In this document: one piece after another, positions 11,354 through 19,442 of the stretch
How positions within the stretch are numbered: position 1 is the stretch's first letter
Layout of the letters: every line of letters starts with the position of its first letter
Source: Methanogenium organophilum
Lineage (GTDB): Archaea; Halobacteriota; Methanomicrobia; Methanomicrobiales; Methanomicrobiaceae
Assembly (NCBI RefSeq): GCF_026684035.1
Contig: NZ_CP113361.1
Location: forward strand, 1,302,001-1,366,000
Length of the DNA: 64,000 bases
Direction of reading: 5' to 3'
Program-made: the position numbers and the translations under genes
The notes under the pieces: model-generated
Databases searched by the model: none
What the model saw: the letters and a program-made list of their open reading frames with translations, nothing else
Told to the model about the DNA's origin: nothing

Positions 11354-12586
11354 ATGAAACTAATCTCATTTCTGGGCGAACAGGGGGAAGGGGCCGGGTT
11401 GTATACCTGCGGTGTATCATCTTGCGAGACACGGTTTGTGCAGGAGGCGATCTGCCGCCTGCTTGGGACAGTGGACAGTGCCGTCCTCTTTGCGACAGAA
11501 GGTGCCCGAAAGGCTACATGGGAGCCGGTTTCGCTGTCACTCACCCGCTGTGGTGTCACATCTGAAATGGTTGTCATCCCAAACGGGGAAACTGAAGACG
11601 AACTCTGGGAGATCTTCCGGGCAATTGAGACCAGTATTGATGACGGTGAGGATATCGTTTTTGATATCACCCACGGGTACCGCTCTCTCCTTCTGGTCGG
11701 TTTTCTATCGGCGGCATTTCTGCAGACAACGGGTAAGGCAGACATCTCACGTCTCTTCTATGGGCAGTACCGGGATGACGGCGAAGCGTCTCCGGTCCTG
11801 GACATGACACCCTTTCTCTCAATTCTTGATTGGACCACTAGTGTCCATGCCTTTCTGAGGTCGATGGATGCGTCCGGTATTAACCGGCTTGCAAACCGGA
11901 CAGCAAAGAAAGCCTATCTCTCCGGTCGGCCGGATGCACCGGAGAAACTCTCGCGATTCGCCGAGGCCCTGGACGGCTTTGCGGTGGCGACCCGGATGGC
12001 GCGCCCGGTCGAGGCCCTGAACCTTGCAGCAGGCATTGCCCGGGATATCGACGATGTGACAGGCGAAGTGGAGGTATTCACCCCGCCTCTTGTGGAGGTG
12101 CTTGATCATATCCATCAGGTAGGCGATCTCGGCATCCGAAAGCCGGAGAAGAGCGAAGGGCTGACTTGGGCCCATGTGGAGAAAGAACTTGCCCTCATCG
12201 GGTTTATGGTCGAACGGGGTCTCCTGCTTCAGGGGGTAACCTTCTCGCGTGAGTGGCTGGTGAACGTTATGCTCCTTGCCCGCTTTGGGGACGGTTATCC
12301 CGGCTGGCTGGACCCGGATACCCGATATGAAATGTCGCAGACTTTTGGGGCTGCCATCCTTAAACTGAAAGGTTCGACGTATCTTCCGACGTATTTTATT
12401 GACTGGTACATGGCACTTCCCTATGAAGATGAGGCGACCCGTCTTTGGGGGGAACTCTCCAGTCTCAGGAATGACTTCGCCCACTGTGGTATGCGGGAGT
12501 ATCCTCCGCGGACAATACGGATGAGTGAAAAAGCGGGGCAACTCTATAGGCACCTATGTGTTTTTTTTGGGATTGTGATGATGTGA
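11354..12586 (+). CDS. CARF-HEPN protein (Csx1/Csm6-like, DxTHG motif)
   Basis: A 410-aa protein of the Csx1-type CRISPR ancillary ribonucleases. The N-terminal CARF domain opens with KLISFLGEQG, and carries the diagnostic DxTHG motif as FDITHGYRS (D104, T106, H107, G108), where cyclic oligoadenylate would bind. The C-terminal helical HEPN domain carries the R-x4-H ribonuclease motif RNDFAH (R372, H377). In type III CRISPR immunity such proteins are activated by cyclic oligoadenylate and cut RNA nonspecifically. AGGTG at 11343-11347 supports the ATG at 11354 over an upstream in-frame GTG. There is no Cas10, Cas5/7-like gene, ring nuclease or CRISPR array in this window, so it stands alone downstream of the rRNA operon. 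Confidence 0.85.
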   Translation: MKLISFLGEQGEGAGLYTCGVSSCETRFVQEAICRLLGTVDSAVLFATEGARKATWEPVSLSLTRCGVTSEMVVIPNGETEDELWEIFRAIETSIDDGEDIVFDITHGYRSLLLVGFLSAAFLQTTGKADISRLFYGQYRDDGEASPVLDMTPFLSILDWTTSVHAFLRSMDASGINRLANRTAKKAYLSGRPDAPEKLSRFAEALDGFAVATRMARPVEALNLAAGIARDIDDVTGEVEVFTPPLVEVLDHIHQVGDLGIRKPEKSEGLTWAHVEKELALIGFMVERGLLLQGVTFSREWLVNVMLLARFGDGYPGWLDPDTRYEMSQTFGAAILKLKGSTYLPTYFIDWYMALPYEDEATRLWGELSSLRNDFAHCGMREYPPRTIRMSEKAGQLYRHLCVFFGIVMM

Positions 12587-12888
12587 GGGCATTTTTATGA
12601 ATTGCAAATTCTTTAGTTATTGTGATTTGTTACTATCCAGGGGGATGAATCTGAATAAATACTGTTTTCCTGCAAAAATCTGATAATTCCGATTATAATA
12701 CAGAAAAGCCTCATATTTCCTAATGAACCTGCAATTCTGAACGTAAGGCATTCCTCCAGAACTTATCATGGGATTTTGGGTGAACTATGCTTGATTTTGG
12801 TCTAAATTAAGAATATCTGGATTTTGGCATTCCCAAACTACATATAAAATGAACTTGCAGGAGGGGTGGATACGGAGGTGCAAAGAGA
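12587..12888. other. AT-rich intergenic region
   Basis: About 300 bases with no gene. It holds T-rich sequence after the CARF-HEPN stop, probably its transcription end, and at its right end a CATATAAAA TATA-like box at 12841-12849 that likely drives the 50-aa gene at 12889. Confidence 0.5.
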
Positions 12889-13041
12889 ATGGATTCCAGA
12901 GAGAGTATTCGACATGAGCTTTTATTCAGGAGAGACGAGATGGATTTCCCACTACGGGAAATTATTATGGACATTACCCAACACCTGACAGATAAGGAGT
13001 GGGAGAACATTGAGTTGCAACTCCGCCGGGCCATCCGGTGA
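12889..13041 (+). CDS. Small protein of 50 aa, unknown function
   Basis: ATG at 12889 preceded by ACGGAGGTG (12872-12880), a strong Shine-Dalgarno with 8-base spacing, and by a TATA-like box near 12841. The 50-aa product is acidic-basic amphipathic (HELLFRRDEMDFPLREIIMD, then LTDKEWENIELQLRRAIR) and predicted helical with no Cys or membrane segment. A C-terminal helix ending in RRAIR is reminiscent of small regulatory or antitoxin-like proteins but the family is not recognised. Confidence 0.6.
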   Translation: MDSRESIRHELLFRRDEMDFPLREIIMDITQHLTDKEWENIELQLRRAIR

Positions 13042-13130
13042 GGTTGATATGCCGGAAATATATCTTATGTCTTATTAGCATGAGCCTTTCATAGGCTTGG
13101 TGCAGACTAGTTTTCATTCCTGACATTAAA

Positions 13131-13192
13131 TCCCAAATTGTGGGTTGTTTTTTGAATGCATCGATGCAATTGGGCTGTATTTGAAATTTGGG
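13131..13192. promoter_or_regulatory. Cluster of overlapping inverted repeats before the REC-GAF-PocR gene
   Basis: TCCCAAATT (13131-13139) is exactly inverted as AATTTGGGA (13184-13192); CCCA-AATTG-TGGG (13132-13144) forms a small hairpin followed by TTGTTTTTT; and TGCATCGATGCA (13157-13168) is a perfect 12-bp palindrome. The first hairpin could end the upstream small gene; the long repeat could be an operator or leader structure. The promoter of the downstream gene probably includes the TTTATATTTTTAG sequence just after. Confidence 0.4.
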
Positions 13193-13308
13193 AGTATATT
13201 TATATTTTTAGCTTCTCTATGACCAATAACAGGCAGATTCTAAATAATACAAATATTATTTAAATAATTAATGGAAATTATCAGTTACTGCTCTTAGGAA
13301 ATATCATA

Positions 13309-14940
13309 ATGAATTCAATTCTGTATGTTGATGACGAAGAGGCGTTGCTGGATATCGCAAAAATCTTTCTGGAACGCACTGGCACATTCTCTGTGGATAC
13401 TGCCGGTTCTGCCTCTGAGGGGCTTGAGCTGATTCAGACTCAGGCTTACAGTGCAGTCGTTTCGGATTATGAGATGCCGGGGATGAACGGGATTGAATTT
13501 CTTCAGGAGGTACGCAATCACTTCCCTGACCTTCCCTTTATTATCTTTACCGGAAGGGGGCGCGAAGATGTAGTGATTGAGGCATTAAACAGCGGGGCCA
13601 GTTATTATATTCAGAAAGGCGGAGATCCTGTATCCCAGTTTGCCGAACTCACACACAAAATAAATCTCGCCGTTGATAAGCGAAAAACGGAGGGGCAGCT
13701 TTGGCTTGACGAACGACGTCTGGAGGCGCTTGTGGATTTTTACGAGAAGTCCGCCATGCCAGTTCATGATTTTATGGATTATGCAATTGAGGAGATTACC
13801 CGGATCACCGCGAGCCAGTATGGCTACATTGCCTTTGTGAAAGAGGAAGAAGATTTGCTTTCTATGTACAGCTGGTCACAACAGGCGATGAAGGAATGTC
13901 GTATAGCGGAGCATCAGAAAGATTATTCCGTGGCTGGGGCCGGAATCTGGGGCGATGCCGTTCGCAACCGGCAGGTAAGCATCATCAATGATTTTGAAAG
14001 CACAGTCCGCGGCCGGAATAAGCTTCCCGAAGGTCATGTACATTTGTCCCGCTATCTGGGCGTCCCCGTATTCGATAAGGAAAAGATCGTCCTCCTTGCA
14101 GGGGTTGCCAACAAAAAAACACCCTATGATGAGGCTGATGTCCGGCAGATCACTTTGCTCATGAATGGCCTGTGGGAGATTGTTACACGGAAAAAAACGG
14201 AAGATGAATTGAAGAGCGCCTATGCAGAGATGGAGGCCGCATATGAGGAACTGGTGGCAAGTCAGGACGAGCTCGTTAGTATGCATGAGGAATTGCAGTC
14301 GAGCCGGGATCGACTGGAGGTGCAGGTGAATTATCTCCTCAGTCCCTGTTCAGATATTCCGGAACCGGAACTGATTGATTTGATATCATCTGATGACCTT
14401 CAGCGTATTCAGGATGCCTTTGCAGAGGCCTGCAATGTTGCATCTATGATTACCGATACTGGGGGCAAGCCCATCACCCGACTGAGCAATGGGTGTGAGG
14501 TCTGCACCATCATCCGTAGTACAGAGAAGGGTGCAGGAAACTGTATGATTTCAGATCGGACATTGGGAAAAGAGGCGCATGAACTGATGAAACCAACCTA
14601 TGCAGCGTGTCGGGGTATTGGCTTCATTGATGCCAGTGCACCGATCTGTGTCGGTGGGAGGCATATCGCGAACTGGCTTATCGGCCAGAGCAATCCAATG
14701 GGGGTTACAAAAGAGCAGGTGATCCGGTATGCCCGGGAAATAGATGCAGATGAGAATGCTCTTGTTACTGCATTCGAACGTATGGAGACAATGTCTCTCG
14801 ACACATTCGAAAAGATCCTTCATCTGCTCTGGATTGTGGCAGGGCAGTTATCCACCCTTGCCTATACCAATGTGCGGCTTGCTAAGGATGCCCGGGAGGC
14901 ACATTTGGGTGAAGGGGAAAGCAAAAACGGTAAAGAATAA
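13309..14940 (+). CDS. Response regulator with REC, GAF and PocR domains
   Basis: 543 aa. REC domain at 1-120 with acidic pair D8-D9, phosphoacceptor D53 (VVSDYEMPG), T81 and K103. A GAF domain follows (about 135-295: ASQYGYIAFV..., DYSVAGAGIWGDAV, YLGVPVFD), then a coiled coil (about 295-335, repeated ELxxSxDEL), then a PocR sensory domain (about 350-520) with NGCEVCTIIRSTEKGAGNC and PTYAACRGIGFIDASAPICVGG cysteines. PocR domains sense small hydrocarbon-like ligands in other regulators. There is no DNA-binding or kinase domain, so it likely passes signals by protein contact. It stands alone in its transcription unit. Confidence 0.88.
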   Translation: MNSILYVDDEEALLDIAKIFLERTGTFSVDTAGSASEGLELIQTQAYSAVVSDYEMPGMNGIEFLQEVRNHFPDLPFIIFTGRGREDVVIEALNSGASYYIQKGGDPVSQFAELTHKINLAVDKRKTEGQLWLDERRLEALVDFYEKSAMPVHDFMDYAIEEITRITASQYGYIAFVKEEEDLLSMYSWSQQAMKECRIAEHQKDYSVAGAGIWGDAVRNRQVSIINDFESTVRGRNKLPEGHVHLSRYLGVPVFDKEKIVLLAGVANKKTPYDEADVRQITLLMNGLWEIVTRKKTEDELKSAYAEMEAAYEELVASQDELVSMHEELQSSRDRLEVQVNYLLSPCSDIPEPELIDLISSDDLQRIQDAFAEACNVASMITDTGGKPITRLSNGCEVCTIIRSTEKGAGNCMISDRTLGKEAHELMKPTYAACRGIGFIDASAPICVGGRHIANWLIGQSNPMGVTKEQVIRYAREIDADENALVTAFERMETMSLDTFEKILHLLWIVAGQLSTLAYTNVRLAKDAREAHLGEGESKNGKE

Positions 14941-15010
14941 TTTCCGGCGGTCTGCCTCTGAATCATTTCTTCGAAGAATATCAGGCTGTCCTGCCGGAAA
15001 ATACCTTTTT
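14941..15010. terminator. 60-bp nested inverted repeat between convergent genes
   Basis: TTTCCGGC (14941-14948) pairs with GCCGGAAA (14993-15000); inside, GCCTCTGA (14954-14961) pairs with TCAGGC (14981-14986) with a small bulge, and TTCTTCGAAGAA (14967-14978) is a perfect palindrome at the centre. TTTTT follows at 15006-15010. It begins directly after the stop codon at 14940 and separates two convergent genes, so a bidirectional terminator or 3' end structure is likely. Confidence 0.6.
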
Positions 15011-15075
15011 GTCTCTAATGGCGACAGAATTTATTCGTATCTTCTCGTATTATCTCGTCTCTTTAATTCTTTGTC

Positions 15076-15381
15076 CTATCCCAGCAGTGCAAGTGCTTCT
15101 TCGCCGGTCATTCCAACCCGGACGCCCTTTTCTTCTGCGATGGGATTTGCCTCTTTTATGATTCCCCGCATCAGGTCATCAGCGGTCGCAACCGATGTAT
15201 GGCCATCCGGAGGTCGGATGCGGGCTGCTGCGTAGCCAAAACCGGCAAGCGCCGTGACGTCAATTGCACCACAACCTACGAGACCGCTATCGTTTGCAGC
15301 AAAGACAATATTGACTGGTCCTGCAGGGATGATGGAACAGACAAATTCCTCTCCTCCGATGGTTATCTTCTCATCTGTCAT
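15076..15381 (-). CDS. DUF1805 (YunC-like) protein
   Basis: 101 aa from the ATG at 15381. The sequence VNIVFAANDSGLVGCGAID followed by FGYAAARIRP is typical of DUF1805 (YunC family), small proteins of unknown function common in methanogens and firmicutes. An in-frame GTG at 15399 is an alternative start; GGAGAGGTG lies near that GTG. It is the last gene of the minus-strand run after recQ and the 43-aa gene, and is convergent to the PocR regulator. Confidence 0.85.
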   Translation of the reverse strand: MTDEKITIGGEEFVCSIIPAGPVNIVFAANDSGLVGCGAIDVTALAGFGYAAARIRPPDGHTSVATADDLMRGIIKEANPIAEEKGVRVGMTGEEALALLG

Positions 15382-15443
15382 AGGCGTGAGTATATGCACC
15401 TCTCCGGTAAAAATGTGGTGTCCGGATGGGTGTTGTTTTTTCT

Positions 15444-15575
15444 TTATGGGTATGCCTTATCAATGAGATCAATGTGAATATCTCTCAGGATAACTGTGTG
15501 GTATGGGGGGTCTGACAGGATCCGGAATTTTGTTTTATGGTGACGCTCAGAGTCAGGGAGGAGTTCGTCTCCCAT
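15444..15575 (-). CDS. Small protein of 43 aa coupled to recQ
   Basis: An ATG overlaps the recQ stop (TGATG, sharing base 15575), the arrangement of translationally coupled genes. The product starts MGDELLPDSERHHK and ends IHIDLIDKAYP; it has normal amino-acid composition, with a short hydrophobic strand (YHTVILRDIHI). No family is recognised. It could be a chance ORF, but the overlap, codon use and position before DUF1805 favour a gene. Confidence 0.45.
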   Translation of the reverse strand: MGDELLPDSERHHKTKFRILSDPPYHTVILRDIHIDLIDKAYP

Positions 15576-17665
15576 CACTTCCCGTCTCTCTGCCGGTCCG
15601 CGGCACAGGTGAGGCGGATGTCAGTGTAGGAGAACCGATCACCGAGGACAGCCTTGAGCCGCCGGATGTCCCGTGTCCCCTCCCGTGCCGCAGCCTCCCG
15701 TATGGATGCCTGACGGTGCGGTGGCACAAGATCGTCAATCTCCACCTGCTCTCCGCCCTCAATTGCCTCCGTGAGATGGGCAGCGCAGATATCCGGGGTG
15801 AGGGAACGCTCCCGGGCAATCTCTGTTATCGTACACCCGGAACAGTAGAGGCGCAGAGTCTCTCGTGCTGAGTTGTCTGCTTTGCTATCTTCGTGCCGCA
15901 ATGTCGCCATAAAGGCCGGGCCGAACCGCTCGAGTTTGGCGGCACCGACCCCCTTGATGGAAAGAAATTCTGCATCCGTTGTTGGCCGTCTGGCAACCAT
16001 CTCCCGGATAGCCGCATCCGAGAAGATCATATATGGAGCAATCCCTTCGCGGTCTGCGATCTCCCGTCGGAGTGCTTTCAGCCGGAGGAACCCGGGATCT
16101 GCAGGCTCTTCCCGATGGTCGTCTTTTACCGCTTTCGTGCGGGTTAAATAGACCTCTTCGGTATCTGCTCCGGCGGCAAGGAGTTCCTCTCCTGCCTCTC
16201 CTACGGTGAGCACGGGATACGCGCCACTTTCCCGCCCGAGATATCCCATCCGTATGAGTTCCCGTATGAACGAACGCCATTCGTCCTTTGAGTATGCCTT
16301 CCCTACACCGTATCCGGGGGTATTCTTTTGTCCCAGTTCACGGATCTTTTTGGTATTTGCACCGCGAAGCAGGTCGATGAGATGATTTGAACCGCAGGGT
16401 ACCTCGAGGGCCTGCACACAGGTGACTGCCATGCGGGTCACATCCGTGCCGTCGAACCGCTCCCGCGGTGAACAACATATGTCACAGGAGCCGCATCCGC
16501 CGGCAGGGGGCTCTTCTCCGAAGTACTGTAGGATCATCGCCTGCCGACAGCGCTGCTCCTCACAGTAGGCAGCCATCTCCTCGAGTTTTGCATACGCTGA
16601 ACGCTGCCGGGCGGCAGATGATTCCTGCCGGATAAAAAATGCCTGCCGGTGGAGGTCACCTGCAGAATAGAAGAGAATGCAGTCTGCCGGGTCGCCGTCC
16701 CGTCCCGCCCTTCCCGTCTCCTGGTAGTAATGCTCAGGGGAACGGGGCAGGTCGTGATGAATCACAAACCGGACGTCCGGTTTATCAATCCCCATTCCGA
16801 AGGCGACGGTGGCAATGATCACCTGCACACGGTCACGGACAAATGCCTCCTGTGCCGCCTCCCGTTCCTGCCGGGTGAGTCCGGCGTGGTAGGGCAGAGC
16901 CCGGATGCCGGAGCGGCGGAGGGTGGCGGTGAGATCTTCGACCCCTTTGCGACTGAGGCAGTAGATAATCCCAGCCTGTCCCTGGTGTGCCCGGAGATAG
17001 GACAGAATTGCTCCTTTGGTATCCTTCTTTGATCTGACCTCATACCGGAGGTTTTTCCGGTAGAAACTCCCGGTCACCCGGCGCGGGCGGCGGAGATGGA
17101 GTTGTGCGATGATATCTTTTTGCACGGCAGGAGTCGCCGTCGCCGTCAGCGCCACTACCGGTGCGTGGGAAAACTCGCGAATGAGACGAGAGAGTTCGCG
17201 GTATTCCGGCCGGAATTCGTGTCCCCACTGTGAGATGCAGTGTGCCTCATCGACAGCGATGAGGGTGATGTGTGCCTTCTTCAAAAGAGAGAAGAATTCC
17301 TTCTTTACCGCCCGTTCGGGAGATACATAGAGCACCCGCACCTCCCCGTGGACAATGGCCGCTTCCGTCTCCCGTCTTTCGCGGTAGTCCTGTAATGATG
17401 TGATACATGCGGCAGACACACCGCATTCCCGGAGGGTGTCTACCTGATCCTTCATAAGGGCGATAAGGGGAGAGATGACGATTGCTGTCCCTTCCGAGAG
17501 TAATGCCGGTATCTGGTAACAAAGAGATTTTCCGCCCCCGGTTGCGATCACCCCGATGACATCCTCACCCTCTGCCAAGGCACGGATGATCTCCTCCTGG
17601 TATGGGTACAGGGAGTCATATCCGAAGTATTGCCTCAGAACCCGGGTGGCATTAGAGAATGGCAT
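15575..17665 (-). CDS. recQ: RecQ family ATP-dependent DNA helicase
   Basis: 696 aa. A 3'-5' DNA helicase for repair and recombination. Walker A is ATGGGKS near residue 42, motif II is DEAH, motif III ALTATAT, and motif VI QETGRAGRDG. After the helicase core come the zinc-binding cysteines (CRQ..., CGSCDICC), the RQC winged helix, an HRDC domain (about 540-605, FLSIKGVGAAKLERFG) and a C-terminal helix-turn-helix extension (CSGCTITEIARERSLTPDIC) as in YpbB/HTH_40. This bacterial-type domain set is unusual in archaea, which more often use Hel308-type enzymes, so transfer from bacteria is likely. It lies 4 kb from the addBA pair. Confidence 0.95.
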   Translation of the reverse strand: MPFSNATRVLRQYFGYDSLYPYQEEIIRALAEGEDVIGVIATGGGKSLCYQIPALLSEGTAIVISPLIALMKDQVDTLRECGVSAACITSLQDYRERRETEAAIVHGEVRVLYVSPERAVKKEFFSLLKKAHITLIAVDEAHCISQWGHEFRPEYRELSRLIREFSHAPVVALTATATPAVQKDIIAQLHLRRPRRVTGSFYRKNLRYEVRSKKDTKGAILSYLRAHQGQAGIIYCLSRKGVEDLTATLRRSGIRALPYHAGLTRQEREAAQEAFVRDRVQVIIATVAFGMGIDKPDVRFVIHHDLPRSPEHYYQETGRAGRDGDPADCILFYSAGDLHRQAFFIRQESSAARQRSAYAKLEEMAAYCEEQRCRQAMILQYFGEEPPAGGCGSCDICCSPRERFDGTDVTRMAVTCVQALEVPCGSNHLIDLLRGANTKKIRELGQKNTPGYGVGKAYSKDEWRSFIRELIRMGYLGRESGAYPVLTVGEAGEELLAAGADTEEVYLTRTKAVKDDHREEPADPGFLRLKALRREIADREGIAPYMIFSDAAIREMVARRPTTDAEFLSIKGVGAAKLERFGPAFMATLRHEDSKADNSARETLRLYCSGCTITEIARERSLTPDICAAHLTEAIEGGEQVEIDDLVPPHRQASIREAAAREGTRDIRRLKAVLGDRFSYTDIRLTCAADRQRDGK

Positions 17666-17810
17666 GGAATATATTCAGCAATGGGTTTGTCAGAAGAGCA
17701 GGTTATGGGTTGTGATACGGATCTTGTGCACACAGAAACAGGATGGAAAGTTTCCCATCCTGATAAAGGGATGTGCAGTTTATGCGTGTTCGGAAATCCG
17801 GATGTGTTCC

Positions 17811-18191
17811 TTAGCAACAGCCGCCGTTGTCGTGACTGTGCCCGGCGCATGCACCTGAAGGATCCATCTCTCCGAGGGTTCCGTCGTTCAGTGCTTTGAC
17901 ATTTTCTCCAACGGTTCCGGGGATGGCACAGAATACTTTTATTCCTGCACCATTGAGGCTCATGATGGCCCCCCTGCCTATTCCACCGACAAGAACTGCA
18001 TCTACAGAATGTTCTGCAAGTTCCTCTGCCGGTGCACAACCCCCACTGCCATGGGTTGAGTCTGTGGGCGGTATCTGCGAGCATACGCCGGTCTCGGTTT
18101 CGACCAGAAGGAATGCCGGTGCGGATCCAAAGTGCCCATAGGGGATGCTCTCAAGTCCTTTATCCTCGCTGATTGGTATGCAGAGTTTCAT
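17811..18191 (-). CDS. NifX/NifB-type cluster-binding protein (MTH1175-like)
   Basis: 126 aa from the ATG at 18191. The sequence MKLCIPISED, YGHFGSAPAFLLVET, and AVLVGGIGRGAIMSLNGAGI is that of the dinitrogenase iron-molybdenum cofactor family, small proteins that bind iron-sulfur or molybdenum-containing clusters in the cytoplasm. The C-terminus carries a Cys/His-rich tail (GACAGHSHDNGGCC) that could bind metal. A further upstream in-frame start at 18239 exists but lacks family similarity. Its partner cofactor here is unknown; no nif genes are in the window. Confidence 0.88.
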   Translation of the reverse strand: MKLCIPISEDKGLESIPYGHFGSAPAFLLVETETGVCSQIPPTDSTHGSGGCAPAEELAEHSVDAVLVGGIGRGAIMSLNGAGIKVFCAIPGTVGENVKALNDGTLGEMDPSGACAGHSHDNGGCC

Positions 18192-18259
18192 AACTGTTAC
18201 ACTGTCTCCTGTGAATGCAATATGCACTATTTTACTCAAGTGTGCATAATTGTAGCGGT

Positions 18260-18913
18260 TCAGGCAGGGTCTGTTTCACTGCCGGACTGACGGCGGCTGC
18301 GACTCCGGTACATCGCGTATCTTGCAATGAATGCCATGAGTCCTACGGCAATGAGTATGGATGCTGTCCATGCCAAAACGCTCCCGATACCCGAAGATAT
18401 GAGGATGAGGGCTGCTATTGTTCCCACGGGGATATTCAGGGCAAGGCTTACTGCAAGGCCGGGATTATACTGGTGATCCGGTATCCATGCGGCGGCATGG
18501 GACAGCCCGTTTAGTACTGTAAAACACGGTACCCAGAGTCCCCATGCCGGATCGATAACCATTGCAAAGACTGCTGAGACCGTGAAGAGTACCCAGATAA
18601 TCCCTACATTAATCCAGTACGCCTCTCGATCGGTGAGGAGCGGGACGTTTGGATCAGTCCCGTGCTGTGTGGAGAACCTCTGCGTAAGCATTGCCATAAA
18701 TCCTCCCGGCCAGAGATACTCCTCAAACTGGTGCGTAAAATACACCGGCAGGCAGATCCAGATCCAGAATGCCGGAGTTCCCTGTGGCCACACAAAGATC
18801 AGCAGGAAAATGGTGGTATATATGGCAAGGAATGGTGTCCCGTCCTGCCAGTGGGTATGCAGCCAGGACGCCGCAGCAGAGAATCTGCTGCTGCGGTGGT
18901 CTCTCTCGTCCAT
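18260..18913 (-). CDS. HXXEE domain membrane protein
   Basis: 217 aa with about five or six hydrophobic segments starting at residue 25. The family hallmark His-x-x-Glu-Glu is seen as HQFEE (about residue 61), and NGLSHAAAW and PDHQYNPGL are further conserved-looking motifs. HXXEE proteins are integral membrane proteins of unknown function. It lies between the NifX-like gene and a thioredoxin on the same strand with short gaps. Function unassigned. Confidence 0.75.
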   Translation of the reverse strand: MDERDHRSSRFSAAASWLHTHWQDGTPFLAIYTTIFLLIFVWPQGTPAFWIWICLPVYFTHQFEEYLWPGGFMAMLTQRFSTQHGTDPNVPLLTDREAYWINVGIIWVLFTVSAVFAMVIDPAWGLWVPCFTVLNGLSHAAAWIPDHQYNPGLAVSLALNIPVGTIAALILISSGIGSVLAWTASILIAVGLMAFIARYAMYRSRSRRQSGSETDPA

Positions 18914-18976
18914 ATACTCCGTTGTTCTTCCGGCACAAATGAATTCCTGTTTTTTACACTTCCGTCAGAATACGGG

Positions 18977-19369
18977 TTATGCATATCCGCTGATCTCATA
19001 GTCTACTGCAGACGACATCTCGGCACATTCATCGCCATGCAGCAATACTTCCTCAACACGCTGTTTTAGGATGGTTGGATATACGGCGCCGGAAAAACTC
19101 TGCACTGGTTTTCCCGCACAAAAGAATCCAAAGGTTGGTGTCGCCATCACCCCGTAGCGTTCACCCAGCCAGGGATTCTCTGCCAGGTTCAGCCGGATAA
19201 AAATCATTTTTCCTGCATATTCACGCCCATAATCCTGGAAATACGGCTCCATTGTTCTGCAGTGTGGACAAGTCGGGGTGTAAAACATCACCACCACCGG
19301 CAAGGTGCTCTTTTCAACGGTTGTTTCCCATTCTTTGCCGGTTATTTCACGGACAGTTGTTTCAGGCAT
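18977..19369 (-). CDS. Thioredoxin-fold protein with CPHC active site
   Basis: 130 aa from the ATG at 19369, which has AGGTGA five bases upstream. The active site is TPTCPHC (C34, C37), with cis-proline region MATPTFGFF. CPHC is the DsbA-like spacing, more oxidising than the CGPC of classical thioredoxin. There is no signal peptide, so it acts in the cytoplasm. A C-terminal extension carries another cysteine (GDECAEM). It lies in a minus-strand series with an EFR1 flavodoxin-ferredoxin upstream. Confidence 0.9.
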   Translation of the reverse strand: MPETTVREITGKEWETTVEKSTLPVVVMFYTPTCPHCRTMEPYFQDYGREYAGKMIFIRLNLAENPWLGERYGVMATPTFGFFCAGKPVQSFSGAVYPTILKQRVEEVLLHGDECAEMSSAVDYEISGYA

Positions 19370-19442
19370 GCTCTTCACCTCTCACACTTCCGGTATTGGG
19401 AGCAGACGTAAAAAAAGATTGCCGGGGGGGATGTCCTGGGGG

